NCBI GenBank assembly: GCA_019054805.1
Contig: JAHQIY010000021.1
Coordinates: 558,001-622,000, forward strand
Source of the DNA: Brachionus manjavacas
Lineage: Eukaryota > Rotifera > Eurotatoria > Ploima > Brachionidae
Direction of reading: 5' to 3'
Length of the DNA stretch: 64,000 nucleotides
Position numbers and translations under genes: made by a program. This document shows, in pieces, positions 55,808 to 64,000 of the stretch. Position 1 is the stretch's first letter; every line of letters begins with the position of its first letter. Under the pieces are notes generated by a model. The model was not told the DNA's origin and did no database searches. It worked only from the letters and a program-made list of their open reading frames with translations.

Positions 55808-56515
55808 ATGGCCACCCCACACATTAACGCTACAAAAGATGCTTTTGCCGAAACTGTATTGTTTCCAGGAGACCCACTAAGAGCAAAATTTATAGCCGAA
55901 ACCTTTTTTACCAATCCGCAACAAGTTACCAACGTGCGTAATATGTTAGGTTTTACTGGCACGTATAACGGCAAAAAAATATCGGTAATGGGGCACGGCA
56001 TGGGGATTCCTTCTTGCTCTATTTATGCTAAAGAATTAATTACAGAATACAATGTTAAAAATCTTATTAGGGTTGGTTCTGCCGGTGGCTTAAAAAACGT
56101 TAAAATAAGAGACATTGTTATTGCCAGTGGTGCTTCTACGGATTCTGGCGTAAACAGAATGCGTTTTGGGGGCTACGATTACGCCGCAGTTGCTAGCTTT
56201 AATTTATTAAATAAAGCTTACCAAACCGCTAACCAATTAAATATTAAAACCACAGTTGGCAACGTTTTTAGTGCAGATTTATTTTACACCCCTAAACCAG
56301 AAATGTTTGATGTTATGGAAAAAATGCAAGTTTTAGCCGTAGAAATGGAAGCCGCTGGTATTTATGGCGTAGCCGCAGAATACAACGCCAACGCTTTAGC
56401 TATTTTAACAATATCCGACCACATTAGAACACACGAAAGTTTATCGGCCGAAGATAGAGAAAAAACTTTTACCGATATGATGAAAATAGCCCTAGAAACC
56501 GCTACTAATTTATAA
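55808..56515 (+). CDS. deoD: Purine nucleoside phosphorylase, DeoD type
   Basis: DeoD splits purine nucleosides with phosphate, giving free base and (deoxy)ribose-1-phosphate for DeoB. The 235-residue hexameric-type protein shows [42 protein letters not shown], and [21 protein letters not shown] precedes the start. With deoB it forms a nucleoside salvage pair, ended by the terminator at 56545. Confidence 0.97.
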   Translation: MATPHINATKDAFAETVLFPGDPLRAKFIAETFFTNPQQVTNVRNMLGFTGTYNGKKISVMGHGMGIPSCSIYAKELITEYNVKNLIRVGSAGGLKNVKIRDIVIASGASTDSGVNRMRFGGYDYAAVASFNLLNKAYQTANQLNIKTTVGNVFSADLFYTPKPEMFDVMEKMQVLAVEMEAAGIYGVAAEYNANALAILTISDHIRTHESLSAEDREKTFTDMMKIALETATNL

Positions 56516-56544
56516 AAAACAATTACATTGTAGTTAGAAATAAC

Positions 56545-56579
56545 AAAAAAGACCATAATTTATAGCTATGGTCTTTTTT
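56545..56579. terminator. Bidirectional rho-independent terminator
   Basis: The arms AAAAAAGACCATA (56545-56557) and TATGGTCTTTTTT (56567-56579) pair perfectly, with a T-run on the plus strand and the A-run serving the minus strand. It lies between the convergent deoD and acetyltransferase genes. Confidence 0.9.
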
Positions 56580-56586
56580 TTGTATG

Positions 56587-57132
56587 TTAGGTTATTAATT
56601 TTGCTATGGCGTATTCGTTTACATAGGCGTTATTAACAAAAGCACGGTTTTGCAAGCAACCTTCTATAGTAAAGCCGTGTTTTAAATATAAATTTATACC
56701 ACGGTGGTTATTAGCACGCACATAGCCTTCTAGCCGTGTAATGTTTTGTGTTTTAGCCTTAGCAATAAGATTTTGCAATAACAACCCGCCTAGGCCTAAG
56801 CCCCAATACGGTTTTATAATACCCATAGCAAAACTTGCCATATGATTATGAAAAGGATGATTAGGGTAACTTTTACTAAAAGAAGCAAAAGCCACTAAAG
56901 TATCTGCAACGCCAGATGCACTATGTGTAAAAGCAAATACAAAATATGCATTATCATCTGCCCAACGCTGTACAACACTTTGTTGGTTTAACGGTGCTTG
57001 GTTAGGGTGGCATAAAGTAAAGTTGCTATCCGTAGCTAAAGTTTGGCGTAGTGTGGCAAAACTATTAAAATCTGTAGCTTGCGGACTACGCAAAACAACT
57101 TGAGTGTTGTTTTTTAAAGTAAATGTTTGCAT
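56587..57132 (-). CDS. GNAT family N-acetyltransferase
   Basis: The 181-residue protein has the GNAT acetyl-CoA loop in KPYWGLGLGGLLLQNLI and the following conserved segment LEGYVRANNHRGINLYLKHGF. The substrate (a protein N-terminus, an amine or a small metabolite) cannot be deduced. It is transcribed alone toward the terminator at 56545. Confidence 0.85.
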   Translation of the reverse strand: MQTFTLKNNTQVVLRSPQATDFNSFATLRQTLATDSNFTLCHPNQAPLNQQSVVQRWADDNAYFVFAFTHSASGVADTLVAFASFSKSYPNHPFHNHMASFAMGIIKPYWGLGLGGLLLQNLIAKAKTQNITRLEGYVRANNHRGINLYLKHGFTIEGCLQNRAFVNNAYVNEYAIAKLIT

Positions 57133-57233
57133 ATAGTTATTTTTTTATTGCTTAGTTTTATATTTTTATATTTTTATATGGTTAAAGTTACATTGCACTT
57201 ACAAAGTGCACTTATAAATTTTAAAAAGCAAAC

Positions 57234-57266
57234 TACAAGTAATGCTTTAATTAAACACTACTTGTA
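57234..57266 (-). terminator. Probable terminator of XRE-membrane paralogue 2
   Basis: TACAAGTAATG (57234-57244) pairs with CACTACTTGTA (57256-57266), including one G-U pair. On the minus strand it is followed by a T-rich stretch. It lies about 45 bp after the stop of the regulator gene. Confidence 0.55.
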
Positions 57267-57309
57267 ATTATTATTTATATAAATACATTAATTTAGCTTA
57301 ATGTAAAAA

Positions 57310-58089
57310 TTATTTAACCGCTTTAGCACTATCTTTACGCAAATATTTGTTTATTAGCCAAGCGTAAATTAATGTAAATACTAATGCAACTAACGTTTTA
57401 CTAATCCAAAACAACTGAGGGTCTACCGCGTTTTCAAATTTAAAAAAGTGACCTTGTAGCTTTGTACCCAGTACATCAAGTATTCCCTTAAAAGGATTTA
57501 GCATTGTAACAATATAAACAGACCAATGTCTAATAATTAAAGGAGCTACTAAACTTATAGGCCAAGTAAAGACTAGCCAAGCCCAAGCTAACTGAGATAA
57601 GTAATCATCCCCAACAAAAAAAGGAGAGTATGTTTGTCCTAAAATTCTAAAAGAGGCATATAAAAAATTATCAATAATAATAATAAAAAATGCAATCTTA
57701 AGTAATTTTATACCTAGTGCGTTGGTGTCTAGTATTTTGATATCGGCAAACAAGCCACGCAAAGTTTCTGCCAAAGTTGGTTTTGCATAATAATGGTTGT
57801 TTACAACGCTACCACTAAAGCCTTCGTCGTGCGGTTGTGTTTGGCTTTTAGGTATGCTTAAACCGTGCTCGTACACTTCTACTTCTGGGTAAATATCTGC
57901 AGGGTAGCATTTTAAAATACGGCAAGTTTCTAACAACATTTTTAAAGACATCTCGTTTTCACCCGTAGCATACTTTTGCACTTGTTGAAACGATACCCCT
58001 ACTTGCTCCGCTAATTCTTTAAAAGTAATGTTACTTTTTTTCATTACTACACGCAGGTTGCACTTGGTAAATTTTTGGGCTTTTGCCAT
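57310..58089 (-). CDS. XRE-family HTH regulator fused to a membrane domain (paralogue 2)
   Basis: The 259-residue protein is the paralogue of 11260-12045. Its first 125 residues (XRE domain with GVSFQQVQKYATGENEMS, and the linker VVNNHYYAKPTLAETLRG) are almost identical to the other copy. The membrane part (about 127-250) is clearly more diverged yet keeps TWPISLVAPLIIRHWSVYI and a final TLIYAWLINKYLRK. I start it at the ATG at 58089, preceded by GGAG, rather than 11 codons upstream, because it then matches the other copy. It lies between a GNAT gene and an MFS transporter, is transcribed alone and has its own terminator. Confidence 0.8.
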   Translation of the reverse strand: MAKAQKFTKCNLRVVMKKSNITFKELAEQVGVSFQQVQKYATGENEMSLKMLLETCRILKCYPADIYPEVEVYEHGLSIPKSQTQPHDEGFSGSVVNNHYYAKPTLAETLRGLFADIKILDTNALGIKLLKIAFFIIIIDNFLYASFRILGQTYSPFFVGDDYLSQLAWAWLVFTWPISLVAPLIIRHWSVYIVTMLNPFKGILDVLGTKLQGHFFKFENAVDPQLFWISKTLVALVFTLIYAWLINKYLRKDSAKAVK

Positions 58090-58201
58090 CTTTTGTCTCC
58101 TTGTAATTTTTGCGTATTGCACTAAGCGTGCTTAATACTTTAAGTTTAAAATATATTTTAGCACACTTAACACAAAAATCAACATTTAGTTGTGGCTGTT
58201 T

Positions 58202-59416
58202 TTATTTGTTTTGCTTTTTAGTTTCTGGCAACGCCAACACAAATAAATACAACACTGCAGATAACACAATGTATGCAATTAAACCCACTGTAATGTTAGA
58301 TAGTTTATATATTACGCTCCATGTTATAGCCAAAACGGTGTATAAACCATAGCCAAACCCCCATAAATAGCCCACTATAATAGAAATTTTTTGTATAGAA
58401 AAATTAGGCATTTCGTGCACTAAATTGGTTAACAATGGGTATTGCAAAGCCATAAAAAAGCCACTTATAAAAATTAAAAAATAGCTTATATTTAACCAAC
58501 CTAACGTGGCAACATATAATGCTAAAGCCATACTGCCAACCATTATAATACCGCTGGCGTGCATTATAGGTTTGCGTTTAAAATTAAATTTATTATTATA
58601 AATAGTAACAAATGTGCCTATTATTCCGCTTACAGAAACCATAAACACCACCATTGCAGAATTTGCCCCAAAAGTATTTTGCATTAATACCGGTAACGAT
58701 GTTAATGCAAACACAAACAAAAATATAAAACCAGTAAATGTAAGTATGTAGTGCCATACAAATTTTAGCTTAATTATGTTGCTGTAGCTATCTTGCTTGC
58801 TGGCTTCCCCTACCGATTTTACAATAAAGTTTTCGCCAAAAAATATCCACATTGCTAAAGCTATTACCGAAAACGAACCAAAGCACCACAACGCTACTTC
58901 CCAATTATTATAAAAATAGCTACCGGCAACTAAAAACACCAGTGCCGCCAAAAATGCAGCAAAGTTATAAGAAACCGTAGATATTGCACTTGCCATTACT
59001 TTTTTATTTTGCGGAATGTAGTTAGATATAATAGAGTTCATGTATACCATTAGCATACTACCACCTAAGCCCATTATCATACGGGTTATGTTGTAAAGCC
59101 AATAATTAGGAGTAATAGGAGCCAATAAAGAAAAACCAACCATTAATAAAGCTAAAGTTACTGCACGTTTAGGCCCTAGTTGCAGTAAAATATAAGCGGC
59201 TAGTATGTTGGCTATTGCTCTGGCAAAAGTTATGGTGTAATTAACCATTTGTGCCAGCACAGGGTTAGAATTGCCGTTTAAAAAATGGTCTACCACTTGG
59301 TTAGAAAGCATGCTTCCGCCTATCCAACTAAGTGCCATACTTACATACGCTAACCATAAAATAAAAATATATAAACTGCCCAAAGCAGCCTTGTTTTGTT
59401 TTAATGCAATAGCCAT
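58202..59416 (-). CDS. MFS transporter
   Basis: The 404-residue protein has about 12 transmembrane segments and MFS features such as YILLQLGPKRAVTLALL after helix 2 and RMIMGLGGSMLMVYMN in helix 4. It resembles the CynX/NimT-like branch only loosely, so the substrate is unknown. It lies immediately upstream of XRE-membrane paralogue 2 on the same strand, with a 112-bp gap. Confidence 0.88.
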   Translation of the reverse strand: MAIALKQNKAALGSLYIFILWLAYVSMALSWIGGSMLSNQVVDHFLNGNSNPVLAQMVNYTITFARAIANILAAYILLQLGPKRAVTLALLMVGFSLLAPITPNYWLYNITRMIMGLGGSMLMVYMNSIISNYIPQNKKVMASAISTVSYNFAAFLAALVFLVAGSYFYNNWEVALWCFGSFSVIALAMWIFFGENFIVKSVGEASKQDSYSNIIKLKFVWHYILTFTGFIFLFVFALTSLPVLMQNTFGANSAMVVFMVSVSGIIGTFVTIYNNKFNFKRKPIMHASGIIMVGSMALALYVATLGWLNISYFLIFISGFFMALQYPLLTNLVHEMPNFSIQKISIIVGYLWGFGYGLYTVLAITWSVIYKLSNITVGLIAYIVLSAVLYLFVLALPETKKQNK

Positions 59417-59611
59417 AATAACACCTATATAGTTAATAATATTTTATGTATAGTATAATTTGCCCCTGTTTTAAAGTTTAATAACTAATATTGTTGTAAA
59501 GTTTGTTTTTTAGTTAAATAAAAGTGTTAACTTAATACAAAAAACATCTTATAATAATATTAATTATACATTAAACAACATTGTTTAAACAACAACTTAT
59601 TAGGTAATCTT

Positions 59612-60187
59612 ATGAAAAACGTATTAATAATTAATGCATATCAAACCCATGTTGCATCTAAAGGTAAGTTAACCGCTACTTTAATAAATACAATGCAACA
59701 AGCTTTAGAATTAAAAAATTATACAGTTAAGCATTCTAGCGTACAAGATTATAAAATAAAAGATGAAATACAGAATCATTTATGGGCAAATTTTATTATT
59801 TGGCAAAGCCCTATCTATTGGATGGGCGTGCCGTGGATGGCAAAAAAATATATAGACGAAGTGTATATGTCTGGGGCAGGCGTTTTGTTTAAAAACGACG
59901 GCAGAAGTGCAACCGATACCGAGCACAACTACGGCACTGGCGGTAATTTAACTAAGCATAAGTATATGTTATCTTTTACCTTAAACGCCCCAAAAGGTGC
60001 ATTTAACAATACTGCAGAATTTTTTAACGGTAAAAATATAGATGATTTAGCTTTTCCGTTGCATCAACACTTTAAGTTTTTAGGTGCAACCCCACTAAAA
60101 ACCATTGCCTTTTACAATGTTATTAAAGAAGCAAAAATAGATAACTACACCGCCAACATGTACGCCCATATAAACAACGTATTTTAA
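59612..60187 (+). CDS. MdaB-like NAD(P)H quinone reductase
   Basis: The 191-residue flavodoxin-fold protein has LIINAYQTH at the first beta strand, the FMN-contacting IWQSPIYWMGVPWMAKKYIDE, and YGTGGNLTKHKYMLSFT. This matches the MdaB (modulator of drug activity B) and related FMN quinone reductases, which carry out two-electron reduction of quinones. It is transcribed alone. Confidence 0.85.
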   Translation: MKNVLIINAYQTHVASKGKLTATLINTMQQALELKNYTVKHSSVQDYKIKDEIQNHLWANFIIWQSPIYWMGVPWMAKKYIDEVYMSGAGVLFKNDGRSATDTEHNYGTGGNLTKHKYMLSFTLNAPKGAFNNTAEFFNGKNIDDLAFPLHQHFKFLGATPLKTIAFYNVIKEAKIDNYTANMYAHINNVF

Positions 60188-60251
60188 AACATTATGTTGT
60201 TTATATAGCCTAGCTATAATTTTATAGTAGCTATAAATATGTACAAAAATA

Positions 60252-60281
60252 TTGCATTGGTAGGTTAAATTAATATATAAT
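60252..60281 (+). promoter_or_regulatory. Candidate promoter of the AbgT transporter gene
   Basis: TTGCAT (60252-60257) and a perfect TATAAT (60276-60281) are 18 bp apart. A GATTC (GANTC, the CcrM site) lies at 60283-60287, next to the predicted start of transcription. Confidence 0.45.
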
Positions 60282-60344
60282 TGATTCTTAATATTTTAAT
60301 AAACATTACTAACACAACAAATACAACAAAAAAGGACAAAAGCA

Positions 60345-61889
60345 ATGAACAACAACATGCTAACTAAATTTTTGCAAAAAATAGAAGTTGGGGGCAACAA
60401 ACTACCGCATCCTTCGGTATTGTTTTTATATGGTATTGCCATAGTAATTACTTTAAGCGTGTTGCTTTCTATTTTTAATGTATCGGTGGTAGATTTACGC
60501 CCAGAAACATCGCCTTCTAGATCGGCTACGGGTTTTATTACTGCCAACAACTTATTAAATTTTAGCGGAATTGCCTATATGTTAACGCATATGGTTAGTA
60601 ACTTTGTAAACTTTGCTCCGTTTGGTGCTGTAATAGTGGCTTTTTTAGGGGTAGCAATTGCCGAAAAATCTGGCTTTATAGAAGTATCGTTACGTGCATT
60701 GGTAAACAAAACGCCAAAAGTTTTACTTACAATGGTAATAATACTGTTAGGTGTGGTTTCTAACGTGGCGGCAGATGTTGGCTATGTGGTACTAATACCC
60801 CTAGGGGCAACCATTTTTTTAGCAGTTAACAGGCACCCCGTAGCAGGAATTGTAGTAATGTATGCTGCAGTTAGTGGTGGTTTTAGTGCTAATTTATTAA
60901 TTGGTGCGTTAGACCCTTTGTTGTCTGGAATATCGCAAGAAGCCGCTAAGTTAATAGATGCCAACTACTTAGTAGGCGCACAAGTTAATTACTACTTTAT
61001 GTTTGTATCTACTTTTTTAGTAGTGGGCGTTATATTGTTAATAAACCGCTTTATTACCGAACCACAACTAGGCAAATACATAGACACCGGAGCCCCTGTA
61101 GAAAAAAAACGTGAAATTACTAAGCAAGAACGCTTAGGTATTTGGTTAGCTTTATTGTATGCAGGTTTGTTATCTGCTTTTATATATTTAGGGGCTAGCC
61201 AAAAAGTTGGGTTTTTATTAAATCCAGTTACTAAAAGCTTAGATGTACGCTCGCCGTTTTTTAATTCGTTAATAGCATTTGTGTTTTTATATTTTGCGGG
61301 TATGGGTTTAATTTATGGCTTGGTATCTGGCACGTTTAAAGAAAAAAATTCGGTAATAAAAGCATTAGAAAATTCTATAAAAGAAATTGCTCCGTTTATT
61401 GCGTTAGTGTTTGTTATGGCACAGTTTATTAACTATTTTAATTATTCTAACTTAGGAATTATGTTTGCTATTGCCTTAACTAACTTGTTAAAATCTATTA
61501 ATTTTGTATCGCCTGCAGTGTTGGTAATATTTATTTTTGTTATTGCCTTAGCTAATTTGTTAATGAGCTCGGCTTCGGCTAAATGGAGTTTATTTGCACC
61601 GGTGTTTGTGCCTGCTTTTATGTTGTTGGGGTATTCGCCCGAAGTTGCACAAGTTGCGTACAGAATTGGCGACTCTGCCACTAATATTATTTCGCCCATG
61701 GCTGCTTATTTAGGTATTATTTTGTTTACACTAAACAAATATAATAAAAATGCTGGTATAGGTACGGTTATATCTTTAATGTTGCCGTATTCGGTTGCGT
61801 TACTAGTGGTTTGGCCAGTATTTTTTTACGTATGGGTATTTGTACTAGGCTTGCCAATTGGCCCAGGGGCAGAAATATTTTTTAAATAA
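60345..61889 (+). CDS. AbgT family transporter
   Basis: The 514-residue membrane protein matches AbgT: KLPHPSVLFLYGIA at the start, NFAPFGAVIVAFLGVAIAEKSGF, and SGGFSANLLIGALDPLLSGIS, with SSASAKWSLFAPVFVPAFM in the second half. AbgT of E. coli imports p-aminobenzoyl-glutamate, a folate breakdown product; other members export antimetabolites. Which applies here is unknown. AAAGGA precedes the ATG. Confidence 0.93.
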   Translation: MNNNMLTKFLQKIEVGGNKLPHPSVLFLYGIAIVITLSVLLSIFNVSVVDLRPETSPSRSATGFITANNLLNFSGIAYMLTHMVSNFVNFAPFGAVIVAFLGVAIAEKSGFIEVSLRALVNKTPKVLLTMVIILLGVVSNVAADVGYVVLIPLGATIFLAVNRHPVAGIVVMYAAVSGGFSANLLIGALDPLLSGISQEAAKLIDANYLVGAQVNYYFMFVSTFLVVGVILLINRFITEPQLGKYIDTGAPVEKKREITKQERLGIWLALLYAGLLSAFIYLGASQKVGFLLNPVTKSLDVRSPFFNSLIAFVFLYFAGMGLIYGLVSGTFKEKNSVIKALENSIKEIAPFIALVFVMAQFINYFNYSNLGIMFAIALTNLLKSINFVSPAVLVIFIFVIALANLLMSSASAKWSLFAPVFVPAFMLLGYSPEVAQVAYRIGDSATNIISPMAAYLGIILFTLNKYNKNAGIGTVISLMLPYSVALLVVWPVFFYVWVFVLGLPIGPGAEIFFK

Positions 61890-61946
61890 TAAATTTTTAT
61901 ACTATACTGTTAGTAATATAAAAATACAACAATTTAATAAACTACA

Positions 61947-62411
61947 ATGCAATTACTTAAATATATAGCGGTTGTTTTAATAGCAACCGCTTTGGTTATA
62001 GCTTTGGGGCATCAACATTATTTTGGGGTGCCACCTTGTGCTTGGTGTGTTTTTCAGCGGTTAGTTTACATAGTAATTGCATTTTGGTTTATATTGGCTA
62101 TTATTTTGCCTAAGTATGCTAAATTTATATATAAACTTGCCATAGCTACCAATATAATTGGGGTTTGGTCGGTTTATCATCATATTAAAGAAAGCCAGTC
62201 TACTTTTTGTGATTTTTCGGTAGCACAAAAAATAATGGACTTTACTAAACTAGCAAAAATTGTACCACAAGTGTTTAAAACTTACAGCTTTTGCAACGAA
62301 TCTAACATTTTGTTTTTACATATTCCGTATGCAATTTGGTCTGCTATATTATTTAGTGTTTTAACTATTATAAGCGTAGTGTGCTATAAAAATGCTTATA
62401 CAAAACTATAA
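61947..62411 (+). CDS. dsbB: Disulfide bond formation protein DsbB
   Basis: DsbB re-oxidises DsbA by passing electrons to ubiquinone. The 154-residue protein has four transmembrane helices, the first Cys pair as CAWC in PPCAWCVFQR, and a second periplasmic pair in TFCDF and SFCNES. This arrangement is diagnostic. No dsbA is in view. It converges on nth with 3 bp between stops. Confidence 0.9.
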   Translation: MQLLKYIAVVLIATALVIALGHQHYFGVPPCAWCVFQRLVYIVIAFWFILAIILPKYAKFIYKLAIATNIIGVWSVYHHIKESQSTFCDFSVAQKIMDFTKLAKIVPQVFKTYSFCNESNILFLHIPYAIWSAILFSVLTIISVVCYKNAYTKL

Positions 62412-62414
62412 TTA

Positions 62415-63113
62415 TTATTTAAATACTTTGTTGTTAAATTTACATAAATTATTTACAATGCAAGTACTGCAATTGTAATTTTTTGCTTTACAGTGGTATC
62501 TGCCAAATAAAATTAATAAATGATGAGCATTTTTTAAATATTGCTTAGGAATAACCTTTAGTAAATCTTGCTCTACTGCTTCTACAGAGTTTGCATTACT
62601 TAACCCTAACCGCTTAGATACTCGGTAAACGTGGGTATCTACCGCTATGGTTGGCAAACCAAATACTTGATTTAAAATTACATTAGCGGTTTTTCTGCCA
62701 ACGCCTGCTAAAGCTGTTAGTTGTTGTAATGTATTAGGAACAACGCTGTTGGTTTGCAAGGTAGTGTAGCTAGTTTGTACGCCATATTTAGTTTGTAAAC
62801 TTTGCAACAAAGTGTGGCTTAAAGCCATAACATTTTTAGCTTTAGCTTTGTATAAGCCAATGGTTTTTATGTGGTTTATTAGCTCTTCTTCGCCTAAATT
62901 AACCATATCTAAAGGGCTAAACACTATATTAAATAATTGCTGGGTAGCTTTGTTTACGCCTTTATCGGTAGCTTGGGCAGATAACACCACGGCAACCAAC
63001 AAGGTATAGTGGTTAGTGTAGTTAAGCTCTATAACTGGGTTAGGATTATTTTGCTGTAAAATATTAAAAATTTCTGCAATTTGTACTTTGGTTAGTTTAC
63101 TATTTTTTGCCAT
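62415..63113 (-). CDS. nth: Endonuclease III
   Basis: Nth is a glycosylase/AP-lyase that removes oxidised pyrimidines. The 232-residue protein has the helix-hairpin-helix LAGVGRKTANVIL with the catalytic Lys, the catalytic Asp in AVDTHVYRVSKRL, and a C-terminal [4Fe-4S] loop CKAKNYNCSTCIVNNLC (C-x6-C-x2-C-x5-C). All key residues are present. Confidence 0.96.
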   Translation of the reverse strand: MAKNSKLTKVQIAEIFNILQQNNPNPVIELNYTNHYTLLVAVVLSAQATDKGVNKATQQLFNIVFSPLDMVNLGEEELINHIKTIGLYKAKAKNVMALSHTLLQSLQTKYGVQTSYTTLQTNSVVPNTLQQLTALAGVGRKTANVILNQVFGLPTIAVDTHVYRVSKRLGLSNANSVEAVEQDLLKVIPKQYLKNAHHLLILFGRYHCKAKNYNCSTCIVNNLCKFNNKVFK

Positions 63114-63665
63114 TATGGATATTGCTATTACTAATAATTTTTACTACATTGTTAACATTACAACACACGTGCGGTATACATTATTTTACTACATTAATTG
63201 CAGTATTAATACAGTAAAATTTTATATTTACGTAACATTATACCGCAGTAAATGTAACTAGATGTAACGCTACATTACCCACAACACCAACATTGGCGTT
63301 AAAAAAACCGAATCTAAACCTAAAAGTTGTAAAACACTACCCAACTTGCTTTGCATAAAAACATATTTATAAATAAAAAATTGCAACCATTTCTGTGTGG
63401 TTTTGCTTGCTTTCTAGGTATTTTTTGTTTTTGTTTTTGTTTTTGTTTTTGTTTTTGTTTTTGTATATAATATATATTGCACGCAACTTATTTATTATAA
63501 TTATATTTATAATCTTTATACCGCAAATTGCTTTAATAAGTTAGATAATCTGTTAGCAGAGCCTAACAATATAGCAAAAGATATACTAACAATAAAAGCC
63601 AATGTAATGTTTAAACAGCAAAAATTAGATAAATACAACTTATTGTTAACCACAATAAACAAAAT
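63114..63665. other. Intergenic region with an orphan open frame and low-complexity repeat
   Basis: This 552-bp stretch is very A+T-rich. It holds a (TTTTTG)7 repeat at 63422-63463. On the plus strand a frame runs open through the repeat and on to a stop at 63675. Its last 44 codons (from 63541) read like a helical protein tail (for example NNIAKDILTIKANVMFKQQ), but it lacks an upstream start codon. This tail could be the end of a decayed gene. It overlaps the start of the next coding region. Nothing else recognisable is present. Confidence 0.4.
63422..63463 (+). repeat. Hexanucleotide tandem repeat (TTTTTG)7
   Basis: Seven exact TTTTTG units occur in a row, marked by G residues six bases apart from 63427 to 63463. 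Tracts of this kind vary in copy number by slippage; here it is about 200 bp upstream of the last gene. Confidence 0.95.
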
Positions 63666-64000
63666 ATGGGGATAAAATTGCTTAATTATTTTAATAATTT
63701 TAACACTACACAAAAATACAACTTATTTAATATGGTTGTATTTAAAATATTGTTTTTTAGTAGTATGTTTGCTAGTACTAATCTGTTTATTTTATTTTTA
63801 AACAGCACACAGCAACAACATTATATTTCTGTATATTATACAACTATGGCGTGTATTGGTATAGGTGCTATTTTTTTAGTTAAAATATTTGATAAATTTA
63901 AATCAAAAAACATTATAAAAATTGGGGTATTGTTGTATACATTAGGTTTAATGCTTAGAGCATACCCTAACAATATTGTTATAATAATTGTTAGTGCTAT
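63666..64000 (+). CDS. N-terminal part of a membrane protein, probably an MFS transporter (partial)
   Basis: An ATG at 63666 opens a frame that runs to the window end (111 codons) without a stop. Several hydrophobic segments (such as FKILFFSSMFASTNLFILF and MACIGIGAIFLVKIF) are followed by IKIGVLLYTLGLMLRAYP, the loop-plus-helix pattern of MFS carriers. No clear ribosome-binding site is seen; a TTG at 63678 is an alternative start. The substrate cannot be stated. Confidence 0.6.
   Translation, partial: MGIKLLNYFNNFNTTQKYNLFNMVVFKILFFSSMFASTNLFILFLNSTQQQHYISVYYTTMACIGIGAIFLVKIFDKFKSKNIIKIGVLLYTLGLMLRAYPNNIVIIIVSA

Noticed and set aside
63115..63258. 47-codon plus-strand frame after the nth start
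   Set aside because: It has no ribosome-binding site, no recognisable composition and begins only two bases from the divergent nth start codon.
63422..63463. CRISPR array
   Set aside because: The repeats are six bases long without spacers, and no cas genes are in view. No other array was found in the window.

Overview
The window is a 64 kb, strongly A+T-rich, gene-dense bacterial chromosome segment with standard-code reading frames. Its gene content and order point to an alphaproteobacterium, probably host-associated with a reduced genome. The markers are DUF3576-leuS-lptE-holA, the cell-cycle methyltransferase CcrM, an IalB-like lipoprotein, a CHCC zinc-finger protein beside polA, an MJ0042 zinc-ribbon protein beside ftsE-ftsX-plsC, ubiE-ubiB-dut with mutM, and a PF10108-type exonuclease. 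I cannot assign a genus from sequence alone. Across about 60 complete genes every stop is TAA or TAG; I found no TGA stop.

Layout. 1-4.6 kb: a partial secreted protein, then DUF3576, leuS, lptE and holA. 4.7-9.3 kb (minus): rpmI-rplT-pheS-pheT, which is half of the classical thrS-infC-rpmI-rplT-pheST cluster; the other half, thrS-infC, lies at 52-54.5 kb. 9.3-16 kb: a BCCT transporter with a duplicated leader, a membrane-anchored XRE regulator, a NifS-like protein lacking the catalytic Cys, a cobalamin adenosyltransferase and aminopeptidase P. 16-20.2 kb: a small lipoprotein, gyrB, ccrM and the IalB-like protein. 20.3-26.6 kb: a frameshifted ornithine decarboxylase, a two-gene restriction-modification module, then a minus-strand operon pta-ackA-arginase-yhcH. 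26.9-36.6 kb: an outer-membrane protein, an expanded Asn-rich zinc-ribbon protein, ftsE-ftsX-plsC, a fused nuclease-methyltransferase with a half-size specificity subunit, tRNA-Arg and an orphan ABC ATPase. 36.7-47.3 kb: CHCC zinc finger, polA with a lost proofreading site, tRNA-Gly, heparinase-like protein, dut, ubiB, ubiE, mutM, nagB and nagA. 47.4-51.8 kb: a second outer-membrane protein, a 3'-5' exonuclease and a 785-residue SIR2-like protein that is a candidate defence gene. 52-64 kb: thrS, infC, deoB, deoD, a GNAT acetyltransferase, a second XRE-membrane paralogue, an MFS transporter, an MdaB-like quinone reductase, AbgT, dsbB, nth and the start of another membrane protein.

Together these describe a cell that imports nutrients (BCCT, AbgT, MFS), catabolises amino sugars (nagAB, YhcH), arginine (arginase then ornithine decarboxylase) and nucleosides (deoB, deoD), and makes acetate and ATP through Pta-AckA. 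It also carries three separate defence-type loci. The most unusual items are the pair of near-identical XRE regulators fused to divergent membrane domains, the SIR2-like gene, the A7-tract frameshift in the decarboxylase, the catalytic-residue losses in the NifS-like protein and DNA polymerase I, and the absence of TGA stops.
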